64,000 nucleotides of DNA, taken from an uncultured Flavobacteriaceae bacterium. GTDB taxonomy: Bacteria > Bacteroidota > Bacteroidia > Flavobacteriales > Flavobacteriaceae. Shown here piece after piece: positions 1 to 8,818 of this stretch (within the stretch, counting starts at the first letter, position 1; the number at the start of each line of letters is the position of its first letter). The DNA lies in contig CALSPF010000001.1 in assembly GCA_943788165.1 (NCBI GenBank), positions 558,001 to 622,000 of the forward strand, in the 5' to 3' direction. The position numbers and the translations under genes are program-made. The notes under the pieces were generated by a model that made no database searches, had not been told where the DNA came from, and saw nothing but the letters and a program-made list of their open reading frames with translations.

Positions 1-645
1 ATCTAATTCATAATCTCCGCATCCTACCCAGAGATTTCGCTCTATAATATGTGCTTGGACCTGCTTTTCAAAGTTGTTTTTTGCACGATAAAAGGCCAAG
101 AATAAGGATCGGAAGTTGCGTTTCATTTTTGGGCTTAGGGAGACAAGACTTGGGTCGTAGTAATAGCCAGACGACATAATGCTGCATAGCGATAGGGTTA
201 CATTTGGAAATAAATAGGCAAAACGTTGTGCAATCATACCTCCCATGGAAGCCCCCACAATGTGTGCGCTCTTTATTTTTAAGCTATCGAGTATTGCCAT
301 TGCATCTCTAGCCATATCTTCGAGTACATAAGCTGTTTTTTTTGTCCAGCCTTCCATTCGATCTGAAAGCCCTATGCCTCTATGATCAAAACGAATGACA
401 TTATATCCTTCTGAAACAAAAGTTTGAATAAACTGTTGCGACCAAAAAAGAAGAGTATTTGCATTTCTACTAATGAGTAAAACACTTCCCTTAGGCTTTG
501 TTTCTGGTCGTTGAATTTCGAAAAACAAACGTACTTTTCCATTGAAAGCATAGCCTGTTTCCCCCAAAATCAATTCCTGAATTGGAAGAAAACGAGCTTT
601 CTGAATGCATTGGACAGAAAGACGAGCTAAGGTTTCTTTATCCAA
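1..645 (-). CDS. alpha/beta hydrolase (3' end outside the window)
   Basis: This is an alpha/beta-hydrolase-fold esterase or lactonase type enzyme. The nucleophile elbow reads HIVGASMGGMIAQ near residue 132, and before it comes the VIRFDHRGIGLSD segment typical of the fold. The catalytic Asp and His lie beyond the window edge. The usual oxyanion HG motif is replaced by LLISRN. There is no ATG near the start. The frame follows the stop of the acyl-CoA ligase directly and in phase, and the first usable start is a TTG at 643-645, so translation may be coupled to the ligase. Neighbouring BVMO-type and ligase genes make hydrolysis of an ester or lactone plausible, but the substrate is not visible from sequence. 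Confidence 0.8.
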   Translation of the reverse strand, partial: MDKETLARLSVQCIQKARFLPIQELILGETGYAFNGKVRLFFEIQRPETKPKGSVLLISRNANTLLFWSQQFIQTFVSEGYNVIRFDHRGIGLSDRMEGWTKKTAYVLEDMARDAMAILDSLKIKSAHIVGASMGGMIAQRFAYLFPNVTLSLCSIMSSGYYYDPSLVSLSPKMKRNFRSLFLAFYRAKNNFEKQVQAHIIERNLWVGCGDYELD

Positions 646-651
646 GATAAA

Positions 652-2337
652 TTAATCTTCAAAGATTATTGTCGCACGATCATTTTGCCAGTTGGTGTAG
701 TTGTCTTTGTATTTGTTTGCGACATTGTTTCGTTTGATTTTCAATGTAGGAGTTGTGAGGCCATTTTCAACTGTCCATTCTTCTTTGACAATTATTATGG
801 TCGATATTTTCTTGTACCCATCCAACTGTTCGTTCACTGCTTCAAGACGTTCATTCAAGAAGGAACTAATTTTCTCTTTTGACTTGGCTTTACCAATGTC
901 AGATAAAACAGCCAGTAAGATGGGTTGGGGCAATCCGAGCCCTGCAACACATATTTGTTCAAATTCCACTATGTCGGCAAAGTAACTTTCCAACACAAGG
1001 GGTTCAATGTATTTTCCTTTAGAGGTTTTGAACATGTCTTTTACGCGCCCAGTAATGTATAGGAAACCATCTTTGTCTAAATGCCCTTGATCCCCCGTAT
1101 GTAACCAACCGTCTTTTAGAACTTCTGCAGTCAATTCGGGTTGTTTGTAGTAGCCTTTCATGACAAAAGGACCTCGCATTAAAATTTCGGACGTTTCAGC
1201 GTCTATTTTGATGTCCACTTCGGGTTGAGCAATTCCTACTGAGCCAGGTCGGTTTGTTATGCGCGCGTCTAGCTGAGAGGTGATGGCACTGTTTTCGGTC
1301 ATTCCATATCCATTGGTAATTGGAATTCCTACCTCTCTAAACCATGCCCGTTGGGTTTCTAGCATCGGTGCTGCTCCAGAGATAATAGCTCTCGCTCTGG
1401 ATAGTCCAAGTGTTTTCTTGAATTTGCGTTTTAGCACCCAAGAAACCACAGGGATTTTTAACAATTTGGACAATTTCTCTTCGGGAATTTTCGACAAAAT
1501 CCCCATTTGGAACTTTGTCCATATTCGTGGTACAGCAAAAAACACCGTGGGTTGCACATTACTTAAATTTTTGGCAAACACCTCTAAACCTTCGGTAAAA
1601 GAAATCGTTCCGCCAAAACGAAAAGAGGCAAATTCAACCACAATTCTTTCTGCAATATGATTTAATGGAAGATAAGAGAAGAAGTCATTGTTTCCCTCAA
1701 AATCAATCTTCATTGGATTGGATTCGAGTGTGAGTAACTCTGTTTTGCTATTGGCTAAATAGTCCAAGACCACACCCTTCGGGTTTCCTGTAGTTCCTGA
1801 TGTGAAGATGATTGTCCAGGTGTCTGTTAATTTAGGTATATGTGGTGTTTGTAGGGGGTCAAATTGATTGATGAAATCATACCATTGGTGCGCTTCTGTA
1901 ATGTTGGAGTGATTGCTATAGGTGGGGAAGGCTATGATGGGTAACCCCTGAGGAACACCCTCTTTTTGTTCTTCCCAGTTTTCTACTTTTCCTGCAAATA
2001 ATAGATCAACATCTCCAAAAGTGAGTAAGGTGTTTATTTCTTTTGCGTTTAATGTTGGAAAAAAGGGGACACTAATGTAACCCGCCATCATGATGGCTAA
2101 ATCAGCAATAATCCACTCCCGACAGTTTTTTGAGATTAAACCTATGTGCGCGTTTTCGCGTAAACCAAGTGAGCGTAAGCCGGTAGCTAATTTACGGGCA
2201 TATTGACCAACTTCTCCCCAAGTGTATTCTTCCCAGCTATCTCCAAAGGGTTGGCGTAAATAAGTTTTGTCTTTGAACTTTTCTTCCCATTCATAGAATT
2301 TAAAATCAAATGGGGCATTGTTTGCTGGATCACTCAT
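652..2337 (-). CDS. AMP-forming long-chain acyl-CoA ligase
   Basis: This enzyme of the ANL superfamily activates a carboxylic acid to its acyl-CoA with ATP. The AMP-binding P-loop is TIIFTSGTTGNPKGVVLDY. Other family motifs present are NGYGMTEN and GWLHTGDQG, followed by GRVKDMFKTSKGKYIEP from the C-terminal hinge domain. The length (561 aa) fits FadD15-like enzymes. I chose the ATG at 2335-2337 (MSDPANN) over an upstream in-frame TTG at 2367. It sits in a minus-strand run with the downstream hydrolase and an upstream flavin monooxygenase, which suggests the acid may come from an oxidised ketone or ester. The natural substrate is unknown. Confidence 0.9.
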   Translation of the reverse strand: MSDPANNAPFDFKFYEWEEKFKDKTYLRQPFGDSWEEYTWGEVGQYARKLATGLRSLGLRENAHIGLISKNCREWIIADLAIMMAGYISVPFFPTLNAKEINTLLTFGDVDLLFAGKVENWEEQKEGVPQGLPIIAFPTYSNHSNITEAHQWYDFINQFDPLQTPHIPKLTDTWTIIFTSGTTGNPKGVVLDYLANSKTELLTLESNPMKIDFEGNNDFFSYLPLNHIAERIVVEFASFRFGGTISFTEGLEVFAKNLSNVQPTVFFAVPRIWTKFQMGILSKIPEEKLSKLLKIPVVSWVLKRKFKKTLGLSRARAIISGAAPMLETQRAWFREVGIPITNGYGMTENSAITSQLDARITNRPGSVGIAQPEVDIKIDAETSEILMRGPFVMKGYYKQPELTAEVLKDGWLHTGDQGHLDKDGFLYITGRVKDMFKTSKGKYIEPLVLESYFADIVEFEQICVAGLGLPQPILLAVLSDIGKAKSKEKISSFLNERLEAVNEQLDGYKKISTIIIVKEEWTVENGLTTPTLKIKRNNVANKYKDNYTNWQNDRATIIFED

Positions 2338-2651
2338 AATAGTTTGGTTTTGGTTTAAAACGGCCAATCGGATACCTACTGCTGTATCAAATAAATAGAG
2401 ACCATGATTTCATCCTTTACGAATACAAGGTTCTCTGGCTTAATTTACAGCATAATTATTATCACTTCATATAGAAGTTTAAATGTATAATTTTCTTTCT
2501 TATCGTGCTTTTGAGGTTTTAAAAGGCATTTAAAATTACCAGATGCTTTCCAATCTTCCCAACTTTTTGATGAAATATTTTCGGAATTTAATAAAATATG
2601 GGCTTATTGACTTCCAATTGGGGTTAGAAAACCGACCTCAGTTGGCTTTTT
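2338..2651. other. intergenic, AT-rich, no gene seen
   Basis: This is the space between the acyl-CoA ligase start and the monooxygenase stop. I see no exact TAnnTTTG promoter box on the minus strand and no strong hairpin. A short plus-strand open frame begins at 2543, but it runs antisense into the monooxygenase C-terminus and has no supporting features. Confidence 0.5.
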
Positions 2652-4163
2652 TTATGAGGGTGTTATTAGAGAGAAGTCGTCCAATGAGGCGCTTTTGGTT
2701 AATTTGCGGTATTTCATTGTTGTCCCTGGCCAAATTGATGTGTTTTTCCCTTTGCCGTCTTTGAGGTAATAACTATTGCAGCCACCTGTAGACCAAATCA
2801 TGTCCTTCAGTTCAGTATGAATATGCTCGTTAAAGGTTCTCTGTTTCTCGATTTTCATATCAAAATAGGTAGATATTGAAGCTGTTTTCTTCAGCTTTTT
2901 TATATAATCTACGATATAGCTAAACTGTGATTCCATCATATGAATGATGGAGTTGTGCCCTAAGCCTGTATTTGGCCCTACAACAAAGAGGAGATTTGGA
3001 AAGCCACTCACATTTATTCCTTTGAACGCCTCGGCCCCATTCTCATTCCATTCATTGAATAGGTTTCGTTCGTCCAAACCAATAATGGGGTAGATATGCG
3101 CAAAGGTAGTTGTCTTAAATCCTGTGCCGTATATAATGGCGTCAACCTCTATTTCTTCTCCGTCTTTGGTTTTAATTCCATTGGGGGTAAATGAATCAAC
3201 CGCAGTAGTTGTGAGTTTGACATTGTCTTTTTCGAGTGTGGGATAGTAGTCATCAGAAATAAGCACACGTTTACAGCCAATTTCGTAGGAGGGAGTAAGT
3301 TTTTTGATTAGATCAGGATCTTTCACTGAGGCGTTCAAATGCTCGATGGCTTCTTTTTTTCTCCACCTGCGAATTCCGTTGTCTTTGTATTGACTCAATC
3401 CACGGAGTTCTAAAAACCAATAAATGATTTCTCTCCAAAGCAATTGATAGCCTGGAATTTTCTGGAACCTATTCTTGGATTTCTCTGTATTGATTTGGTT
3501 TTGTTTTGGCCCTATCCAAGGAGCAGTCCGTTGAAAAACAATTAGTTCTTTGACTTGCTGCGCAATTTTTGGAATAAATTGTATGGCACTTGCGCCAGTT
3601 CCAATTACCGCAACTTTCTTATTGTTCAAATCATAGTTGTGGTTCCAGTGCATGGAGTGAAAGCGTTCTCCTTTAAAAACATTTTCATTTTTGAAGGCTG
3701 GATAAGCAGGTTCGTTTAGCGGACCAGAACAAGATATAACCGTCCGGCTAATAAAGGTTTGCTTGTCTTGGGTGGTGATGGTCCAAGTTCCATTGGATGC
3801 ATTGAACCGCACTTCAGCAACACTACTGTTGTAGCTTATGTGAGGATCAATTTCATATTTAGAGACACAATGCTTTAGGTAGGCTAAAATTTCATCATGG
3901 GGAGAAAAAGACTCCGACCAATCTGGATTAAGTTCAAATGAGTAAGAGTATAAATGAGAGGGGATGTCGCAGGCACAACCTGGATAGGCGTTGTCGCGCC
4001 AGGTACCTCCAATTTCATCTTTACGTTCTAGTACAATGAAATTATTCAGCCCTGATTTTTTCAGTTGTATAGCTGCTCCAATTCCAGCAAATCCAGCGCC
4101 AATAATGATACTATCAAAGATTATATGCCTCACAATTTCTTTAGTCTTAGAATTAAGTTCCAT
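2652..4163 (-). CDS. flavin-binding monooxygenase, Baeyer-Villiger type
   Basis: This FAD- and NADPH-dependent class B flavoprotein monooxygenase is likely to turn a ketone into an ester or lactone. The FAD Rossmann motif IIIGAGFAGIGAA is near residue 20. The BVMO-type fingerprint FKGERFHSMHW matches FxGxxxHxxxW near residue 157. The NADPH Rossmann motif VAVIGTGASAIQ follows it. The length (503 aa) fits type I BVMOs. I chose the ATG at 4161-4163 over a TTG at 4187. A -7 box and a perfect palindrome lie just upstream (4192-4215). The flanking hydrolase, ligase and thiolase fit ketone or ring catabolism. It could instead be a generic flavin monooxygenase, since the terminal residue of the usual fingerprint (P or D) is Asn here. 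Confidence 0.85.
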   Translation of the reverse strand: MELNSKTKEIVRHIIFDSIIIGAGFAGIGAAIQLKKSGLNNFIVLERKDEIGGTWRDNAYPGCACDIPSHLYSYSFELNPDWSESFSPHDEILAYLKHCVSKYEIDPHISYNSSVAEVRFNASNGTWTITTQDKQTFISRTVISCSGPLNEPAYPAFKNENVFKGERFHSMHWNHNYDLNNKKVAVIGTGASAIQFIPKIAQQVKELIVFQRTAPWIGPKQNQINTEKSKNRFQKIPGYQLLWREIIYWFLELRGLSQYKDNGIRRWRKKEAIEHLNASVKDPDLIKKLTPSYEIGCKRVLISDDYYPTLEKDNVKLTTTAVDSFTPNGIKTKDGEEIEVDAIIYGTGFKTTTFAHIYPIIGLDERNLFNEWNENGAEAFKGINVSGFPNLLFVVGPNTGLGHNSIIHMMESQFSYIVDYIKKLKKTASISTYFDMKIEKQRTFNEHIHTELKDMIWSTGGCNSYYLKDGKGKNTSIWPGTTMKYRKLTKSASLDDFSLITPS

Positions 4164-4191
4164 GAAACAATAAAAAACTGTATGCAATATA

Positions 4192-4199
4192 CAAATTTA
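4192..4199 (-). promoter_or_regulatory. -7 box of the monooxygenase promoter
   Basis: On the minus strand the sequence reads TAAATTTG, which matches the Bacteroidota TAnnTTTG element. It lies about 29 nt upstream of the monooxygenase ATG. No clear TTG -33 element is visible at the usual distance. Confidence 0.45.
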
Positions 4200-4200
4200 G

Positions 4201-4215
4201 ATTAGTAATACTAAT
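4201..4215. promoter_or_regulatory. perfect palindrome, candidate operator
   Basis: ATTAGTA-A-TACTAAT is a perfect 7+1+7 palindrome. It sits immediately upstream of the -7 box of the monooxygenase gene, between the expected -7 and -33 positions, and it overlaps the stop codon of the MFS gene. That is where a repressor would block sigma-dependent initiation. The nearby TetR-family protein (5728-6363) is the obvious candidate ligand, but this is inference. Confidence 0.45.
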
Positions 4216-5623
4216 TTCGTATCTTATTTTTGATTGTTAAATAAGCGGCTTTATCAATCGGATAATTAAAAATAAATACAATCGAAAAAAGGTAAAAGAC
4301 CAGCAAAATTGGCCCGCCAATCAAGCCAAGTCCGTGAATTGTACTTGGATCTATACTGCTTATGTCTGTAGCTTTGGTAGGAAATTGTATAGCATCCAAT
4401 AACAATCCGCCAACAAAGTAGCCCATGCCCACAGTACATTTATAGGCAAAGGACATGGTGGAAAAAAAGAAGCCTTCGTTGCGTTTGTTGTAGAGTGATT
4501 CAAATAGATCGGCAACTTCAGCCATCATTGAATTTGTGGTCGAAATGGAGACCCACAAAAAGGTGTATGCGATCCAGAGGGTGAGTAGATAGAAGGGAAG
4601 TAAGTTGGGACTATTGTTCTTAGGGAATAAATCAAATAAGCGCAAGAGGAACGGAAGACAGAAAAAAATGCCCAATCCAACCGAGCTAATGATCACACTT
4701 TTCTTTTTGTCAAATAGGCGTCCCATTAGGGGGGCAACAAAAAGAGCGGTAATTCCACCTATCGCAGCTGCAATGGGGAGTCCGGCTAATTCTTTTTCTG
4801 AAAGTTCAAAATAATAGGTGGTAAAGTAAGTGGTTAAGACCGTGCCAACTCCAAGTCCGGTATAGATCGTCACGCTGTATTTAACGAGACTCGTATATGC
4901 GTTTAATTGAAGTGCAGCTTTTATATTCTTTAAAACGGCATCAAGCCCTTTTTCAGCTTCTGTATCAGTTGATTTTGGTAGGCTGGGAATCGTTGATTGT
5001 GTTCCGTAGGTGCTTATTAATATGCTCATTGCAGCTAATATTCCGCAAAGCAATGCAAACGTTGAATAGGCAGCTTCATTGAATAGGCCATTGGCATTTT
5101 CTGTTGTAGGTGTAAAGAAAAACACCAGTCCAAAGATCAAAATAATTGGCCCAATAAAAGACGAAAACATTACACGGTAACTGGTCACAGTGGTGCGCTC
5201 ATCATAGTCATCGGTTAGTTCTGCCCCCAAAGACATGCTGGGAACAATGAAGAGGGTCAAAGCAAAACGGACCAATATTGAAAATGTTGTTAGCCACAGA
5301 AAGAGACCAAGTTCGCCTAGACCCGCTGGCGGTGAAAACAATATATACAAGAACAGGCCCAATGGCAATGCAGATAAATACATAAAAGGATGACGTCTTC
5401 CCAAAACTTTCGACTTCCATCGATCAGATAGGGTACCAATCCATGGATCACTTACGGCATCAAACAATAGAGCAATAACAGTTGCCAGACCAGTATAGGT
5501 TGCGCTTAATCCCAGTATTTGACTGAAATAAAAGAAAAGAAACAGTTGAAATAAAGCATCTTTGATCCCCTGTGCGGAGAATCCCAAACCATATAAAAAT
5601 TTAATTTTTCCACTTAGTTTCAT
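4211..5623 (-). CDS. MFS transporter, GPH/MFS_2 type symporter
   Basis: This 470-aa polytopic inner-membrane protein has about 12 hydrophobic segments. It resembles the glycoside-pentoside-hexuronide:cation symporter family: an early LLFDAVSDPWIGTLSDRWKSKVLGRRHPF segment carries the family's D-P-x-x-G-x-x-x-D-R loop, and GRLFDKKKS lies at mid-protein. It lies head to tail with the monooxygenase (stop 48 nt before that ATG) and is divergent from the TetR gene. Its place in the cluster suggests uptake of the substrate or of a glycosylated form of it, but the cargo is unknown. Just upstream of the ATG (5631-5650) is a run of CAA repeats on the coding strand. Confidence 0.85.
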   Translation of the reverse strand: MKLSGKIKFLYGLGFSAQGIKDALFQLFLFFYFSQILGLSATYTGLATVIALLFDAVSDPWIGTLSDRWKSKVLGRRHPFMYLSALPLGLFLYILFSPPAGLGELGLFLWLTTFSILVRFALTLFIVPSMSLGAELTDDYDERTTVTSYRVMFSSFIGPIILIFGLVFFFTPTTENANGLFNEAAYSTFALLCGILAAMSILISTYGTQSTIPSLPKSTDTEAEKGLDAVLKNIKAALQLNAYTSLVKYSVTIYTGLGVGTVLTTYFTTYYFELSEKELAGLPIAAAIGGITALFVAPLMGRLFDKKKSVIISSVGLGIFFCLPFLLRLFDLFPKNNSPNLLPFYLLTLWIAYTFLWVSISTTNSMMAEVADLFESLYNKRNEGFFFSTMSFAYKCTVGMGYFVGGLLLDAIQFPTKATDISSIDPSTIHGLGLIGGPILLVFYLFSIVFIFNYPIDKAAYLTIKNKIRN

Positions 5624-5727
5624 GATGTTTTTTGTTGTTGTTGTTGTGTTGGTTAAAAATAAATAAAATAAGAGTATGGATACAGAATAATTAGATAAAT
5701 TCGTATTTGATATACAATAATATAGTG

Positions 5728-6363
5728 ATGACTAAAATCAATTCGACCAAAGAAAAGATCATTCAGAAAGCCATAGAATTATTCAATAAGCATGGATTGT
5801 ACAATGTTTTAAATCAAGATATTGCAGATGCTTCGGGTGTTTCTTTGAGTAATTTCAACTATCATTTTCCCAAAAAGAAAGACCTGTTGTATTTTGTTTG
5901 TGGCTATTTGAGCTATGTTTTAGACCATAGAATTAAAGAGAACACTTTGTTGGCCAACGATGGTATTATTTTAGAATTGACTAAAATTTTCCTGCAATTT
6001 GAAAATGACTTTAAATTCTTTTATCTCGAAACACAAAATATACTTCGTTGCCATCCCGATTTAAAGGAGCAGATGGAAAACAGGGTTAAAGAAGATATTC
6101 AGATGATTAAAAATTTAAATTACATTGCAATAGGGAAGGGGTATATGCATTTAGAGCCAGAAGATTTCCCTGGACTATATGATATTCTTGCCAATCAAAT
6201 TTGGATGACAAGTCATTTTTGGTTTGCACAAACGACCTTAAAGCGTATCGAAGGTAATGGGGTTAACCAGGGATTACAAGCCTGTTATGCGGCCCTTCAT
6301 CCATACCTAACTTCCAAAGGCAAGGGAATTTACAGGGCTTTTTTAACAGAGAACAAACAATAA
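5728..6363 (+). CDS. TetR-family transcriptional regulator
   Basis: The N-terminal helix-turn-helix of about 45 residues reads KEKIIQKAIELFNKHG, then NQDIADASGVSLSNFNYHFPKK, which is classic TetR. The remaining roughly 150 residues form the variable helical ligand-binding domain. I chose the ATG at 5728 (MTKINSTKE); an upstream TTG at 5707 would add seven unconvincing residues. It is divergent from the MFS-monooxygenase genes and upstream of the thiolase, so it probably represses the surrounding catabolic genes. Two candidate sites are the palindrome at 4201-4215 and the inverted repeat at 6424-6478. The ligand is unknown. Confidence 0.9.
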   Translation: MTKINSTKEKIIQKAIELFNKHGLYNVLNQDIADASGVSLSNFNYHFPKKKDLLYFVCGYLSYVLDHRIKENTLLANDGIILELTKIFLQFENDFKFFYLETQNILRCHPDLKEQMENRVKEDIQMIKNLNYIAIGKGYMHLEPEDFPGLYDILANQIWMTSHFWFAQTTLKRIEGNGVNQGLQACYAALHPYLTSKGKGIYRAFLTENKQ

Positions 6364-6378
6364 ATGCAAGTGTAATTT

Positions 6379-6407
6379 TTGATGAAGTTAGCCAATAAAT
6401 AAATTTG
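6379..6407 (+). promoter_or_regulatory. promoter upstream of thiolase
   Basis: TTG at 6379-6381, then 18 nt, then TAAATTTG at 6400-6407. This matches the Bacteroidota -33/-7 architecture. The transcript would have a leader of roughly 135 nt containing the inverted repeat at 6424-6478. Confidence 0.5.
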
Positions 6408-6423
6408 CTTAAATTCACAATTG

Positions 6424-6478
6424 TTACGTCAAAAATGAACCGAGTTTAAATCAAGTGATGTCTTGGCCTTTGACGTAA
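6424..6478. repeat. 10-bp inverted repeat, 35-nt spacer
   Basis: TTACGTCAAA at 6424-6433 and its exact reverse complement TTTGACGTAA at 6469-6478 lie between the thiolase promoter and its start codon. They could be paired repressor half-sites or a leader stem-loop. The context (TetR gene just upstream) favours regulation. Confidence 0.45.
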
Positions 6479-6549
6479 AAAATGTCAGTTGATTTTAAAA
6501 AGAGGATCCCTTAAAGGGGCATTAATAAAGATAAAAAGAACAAACAATT

Positions 6550-7731
6550 ATGAGAGAAGCATTGATCGTATCAACCGCGAGAACACCTATTGGAAAAGCC
6601 TACCGTGGGGCATATAACAACACTTTGGCGCCAACTTTGGCAGGGGTAGCTATTGCTGAGGCGGTAAAGCGTTCTGGGGTAGATCCAGCACAGGTAGATG
6701 ATGTTATTATGGGGGCTGCCTTGCAACAAGGCACCACTGGAGGAAATATTGGACGAATGGCTGCGTTGGCTGGGGGGCTTCCAGCAACTGTTAGTGGCAT
6801 GAGTATTGATCGCCAATGTTCTTCTGGAATGATGGCCATTGCCACGGCCGCCAAGCAAATCGTTTCTGATGGAATGGATGTGGTCATTGGTGGAGGTGTT
6901 GAATCCATAAGTCTTGTGCAAAACGAGCACATGAATACCCATCGTATGGTCGACAAAGCTTTGGTAGCTAATCATGAGCATATTTATATGCCCATGTTGC
7001 AAACCGCTGAGGTGGTTGCTAAGCGATATAATATTAGCCGTGAAGCCCAAGATGAATATTCCTTGCAAAGTCAACAGCGTACTGCTGCTGCGCAAGCAGC
7101 AGGTAAATTCGATGATGAAATTATTGCCACTACAACCAATATGGGTGTGATGGATCGTGAAACCAAAGAGATCAGCTTTCACGACTTTACCCTAGATAAA
7201 GACCAAGGGAATCGGCCAAGTACACAATTGGAAGGATTAGCTGGGCTCAATCCTGTCATTGAAAATGGTTGTATTACCGCTGGTAATGCAAGCCAATTGT
7301 CAGACGGGGCCTCGGCAAGTGTATTGATGGAAGCTTCTGTTGCCGCCAAACATAATGTGACTCCTTTAGGGATTTACAGAGGAGTAGCCGTTGCTGGTTG
7401 TGAACCCGATGAAATGGGGATTGGACCCATTTACGCCATTCCAAAATTGTTAAAGCAAAATGGTTTGACCATGGACGATATTGGTTTGTGGGAATTGAAC
7501 GAAGCTTTTGCAGTTCAAGTACTCTATTGTCGTGACCATTTAGGTATTTCGAACGAATTAATGAATGTAAACGGAGGAGCAATTTCTGTAGGTCATCCTT
7601 ACGGCATGTCGGGCGCCAGAATGGTTGCCCATGCATTGATTGAAGGAAAACGTCGCGGAGCTAAATACGTTGTATCAACCATGTGTGTTGGAGGAGGAAT
7701 GGGCGCAGCAGGTTTGTTTGAGGTTATCTAA
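6550..7731 (+). CDS. acetyl-CoA acyltransferase (thiolase)
   Basis: This thiolase-superfamily enzyme cleaves or forms 3-ketoacyl-CoA. The nucleophile Cys90 is in DRQCSSG, the catalytic His is in [17 protein letters not shown], and the acid/base Cys is in [13 protein letters not shown]. The length (393 aa) is typical. It begins at ATG 6550. Placed after the TetR gene and close to the acyl-CoA ligase, it most likely performs the last thiolytic step of the degradation route suggested by the cluster. An acetoacetyl-CoA or degradative FadA-like specificity cannot be told from sequence alone. Confidence 0.93.
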   Translation: MREALIVSTARTPIGKAYRGAYNNTLAPTLAGVAIAEAVKRSGVDPAQVDDVIMGAALQQGTTGGNIGRMAALAGGLPATVSGMSIDRQCSSGMMAIATAAKQIVSDGMDVVIGGGVESISLVQNEHMNTHRMVDKALVANHEHIYMPMLQTAEVVAKRYNISREAQDEYSLQSQQRTAAAQAAGKFDDEIIATTTNMGVMDRETKEISFHDFTLDKDQGNRPSTQLEGLAGLNPVIENGCITAGNASQLSDGASASVLMEASVAAKHNVTPLGIYRGVAVAGCEPDEMGIGPIYAIPKLLKQNGLTMDDIGLWELNEAFAVQVLYCRDHLGISNELMNVNGGAISVGHPYGMSGARMVAHALIEGKRRGAKYVVSTMCVGGGMGAAGLFEVI

Positions 7732-7808
7732 CGAAGCACATTTATTCGTAAATTAATTTTAATGTCAGGCAGTAAGAGCCAAGTGTTCTTCCGCTTTGAC
7801 CATAAATT

Positions 7809-8402
7809 ATGAATCAAAACAAAACTTTTTTACTTTATAAAGGTCTAAAAGATATGTCCATTGCTTTATCACATAAAAGAGCATTAAATACTGTGTCCAA
7901 GCCGCAAGAAATTGATATCAATCTTTTACTCGATCAACACCACGATCGATTGTATTGGATGATTCGTAAAATTGTCTTGGTGCACGATGATGCCCAAGAT
8001 GTATTGCAAAATACTTGGATGAAAATTCATAAAGGTTTACCGTCATTCAAAAGCAATAGTTCCATTGATACTTGGATGTTTCGAATTGCCTACAACGAAT
8101 GCATGCGTTTTTTAAGCCAAAAAAAGGCCAACCTTCGACTCGATGAAATAGACACGGATTATATCCAAACATTAACCGCCGACGATTACTTTAATGCCAA
8201 CCAGACGGTTACTCATTTTCAAGCAGCACTGGCAACACTTCCGCAAAACGAGCGGCATGTATTTTCGTTAAAATATTTTGATGAATTGACTTTTAAGGCT
8301 ATGGCCGTTATTTTGGATCGTAACGAGAATTCAATCAAAACACTCTATTACAAAGCAGAGAAAAAAATAAAAACTTACTTAGGTAAACAAATAATAGTAT
8401 GA
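7809..8402 (+). CDS. ECF-type RNA polymerase sigma factor
   Basis: This 197-aa sigma-70-family extracytoplasmic-function factor has region 2 (DRLYWMIRKIVLVHDDAQDVLQNTWMKI, SSIDTWMFRIAYNEC) and region 4 (LPQNERHVFSLKYFDELTFKAMAVILDRNENSIKTL). A later in-frame Met at residue 16 (MSIALS) is an alternative start. It overlaps the next gene by 4 bp (ATGA), a translational coupling typical of sigma/anti-sigma pairs. It probably drives its own operon including the LTxxQ protein. Confidence 0.9.
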   Translation: MNQNKTFLLYKGLKDMSIALSHKRALNTVSKPQEIDINLLLDQHHDRLYWMIRKIVLVHDDAQDVLQNTWMKIHKGLPSFKSNSSIDTWMFRIAYNECMRFLSQKKANLRLDEIDTDYIQTLTADDYFNANQTVTHFQAALATLPQNERHVFSLKYFDELTFKAMAVILDRNENSIKTLYYKAEKKIKTYLGKQIIV

Positions 8403-8776
8403 AGGATTTGGAACAGTTGAAAGAAAAGTACATCAATAGGCATGCAAGCATGCTTGGATTTGAGCAACCCGAAGGTTTTTCTGAGCAAAGCCGGGTGTTG
8501 ATTAAAAAAAAACTAAATAAGACCAAGCAAAATACTAGCGTCTTTTCTGTGCGTGCTCTTTTTGGTACAGTCGCAATTGCTGCATCCTTGCTGTTATTGT
8601 TTACGTTAAACCTTACTCCAGACACAGAAACGACCGTTGCTAGCGAAACCATGGTGGAAGATGTTTTTGTAACTTCCTTCTTGTTGGACACGCTTTTATT
8701 GGAAGAGGAAGTGTTAGATCAGGTAATTCAAGAATCGCTACTGGATAATTTTGAAGAAAATTTGGCCTTGAATTAA
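8399..8776 (+). CDS. probable anti-sigma factor, single-pass membrane protein
   Basis: This 125-aa protein has a basic cytoplasmic N-terminus of about 50 residues, one transmembrane segment (ALFGTVAIAASLLLLFTLNL, about residues 49-68) and a strongly acidic extracytoplasmic tail rich in Glu, Leu and Val. I do not see a zinc-binding HxxxCxxC motif. The role is inferred from its 4-bp overlap with the ECF sigma gene and its topology. The sequence family is not one I recognise. Confidence 0.6.
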   Translation: MKDLEQLKEKYINRHASMLGFEQPEGFSEQSRVLIKKKLNKTKQNTSVFSVRALFGTVAIAASLLLLFTLNLTPDTETTVASETMVEDVFVTSFLLDTLLLEEEVLDQVIQESLLDNFEENLALN

Positions 8777-8818
8777 AACTTTCCCCCTTTTTTGCGTTCT
8801 AATTATTAAACCCTTATT

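Noticed and set aside
2543-2764. 73-codon plus-strand frame between ligase and monooxygenase
   Set aside because: It runs into the monooxygenase gene on the opposite strand, has no promoter or ribosome-binding site, and the composition does not look coding.
6571-7182. 203-codon minus-strand frame across the thiolase gene
   Set aside because: It is the antisense shadow of a clearly functional thiolase with all catalytic motifs.
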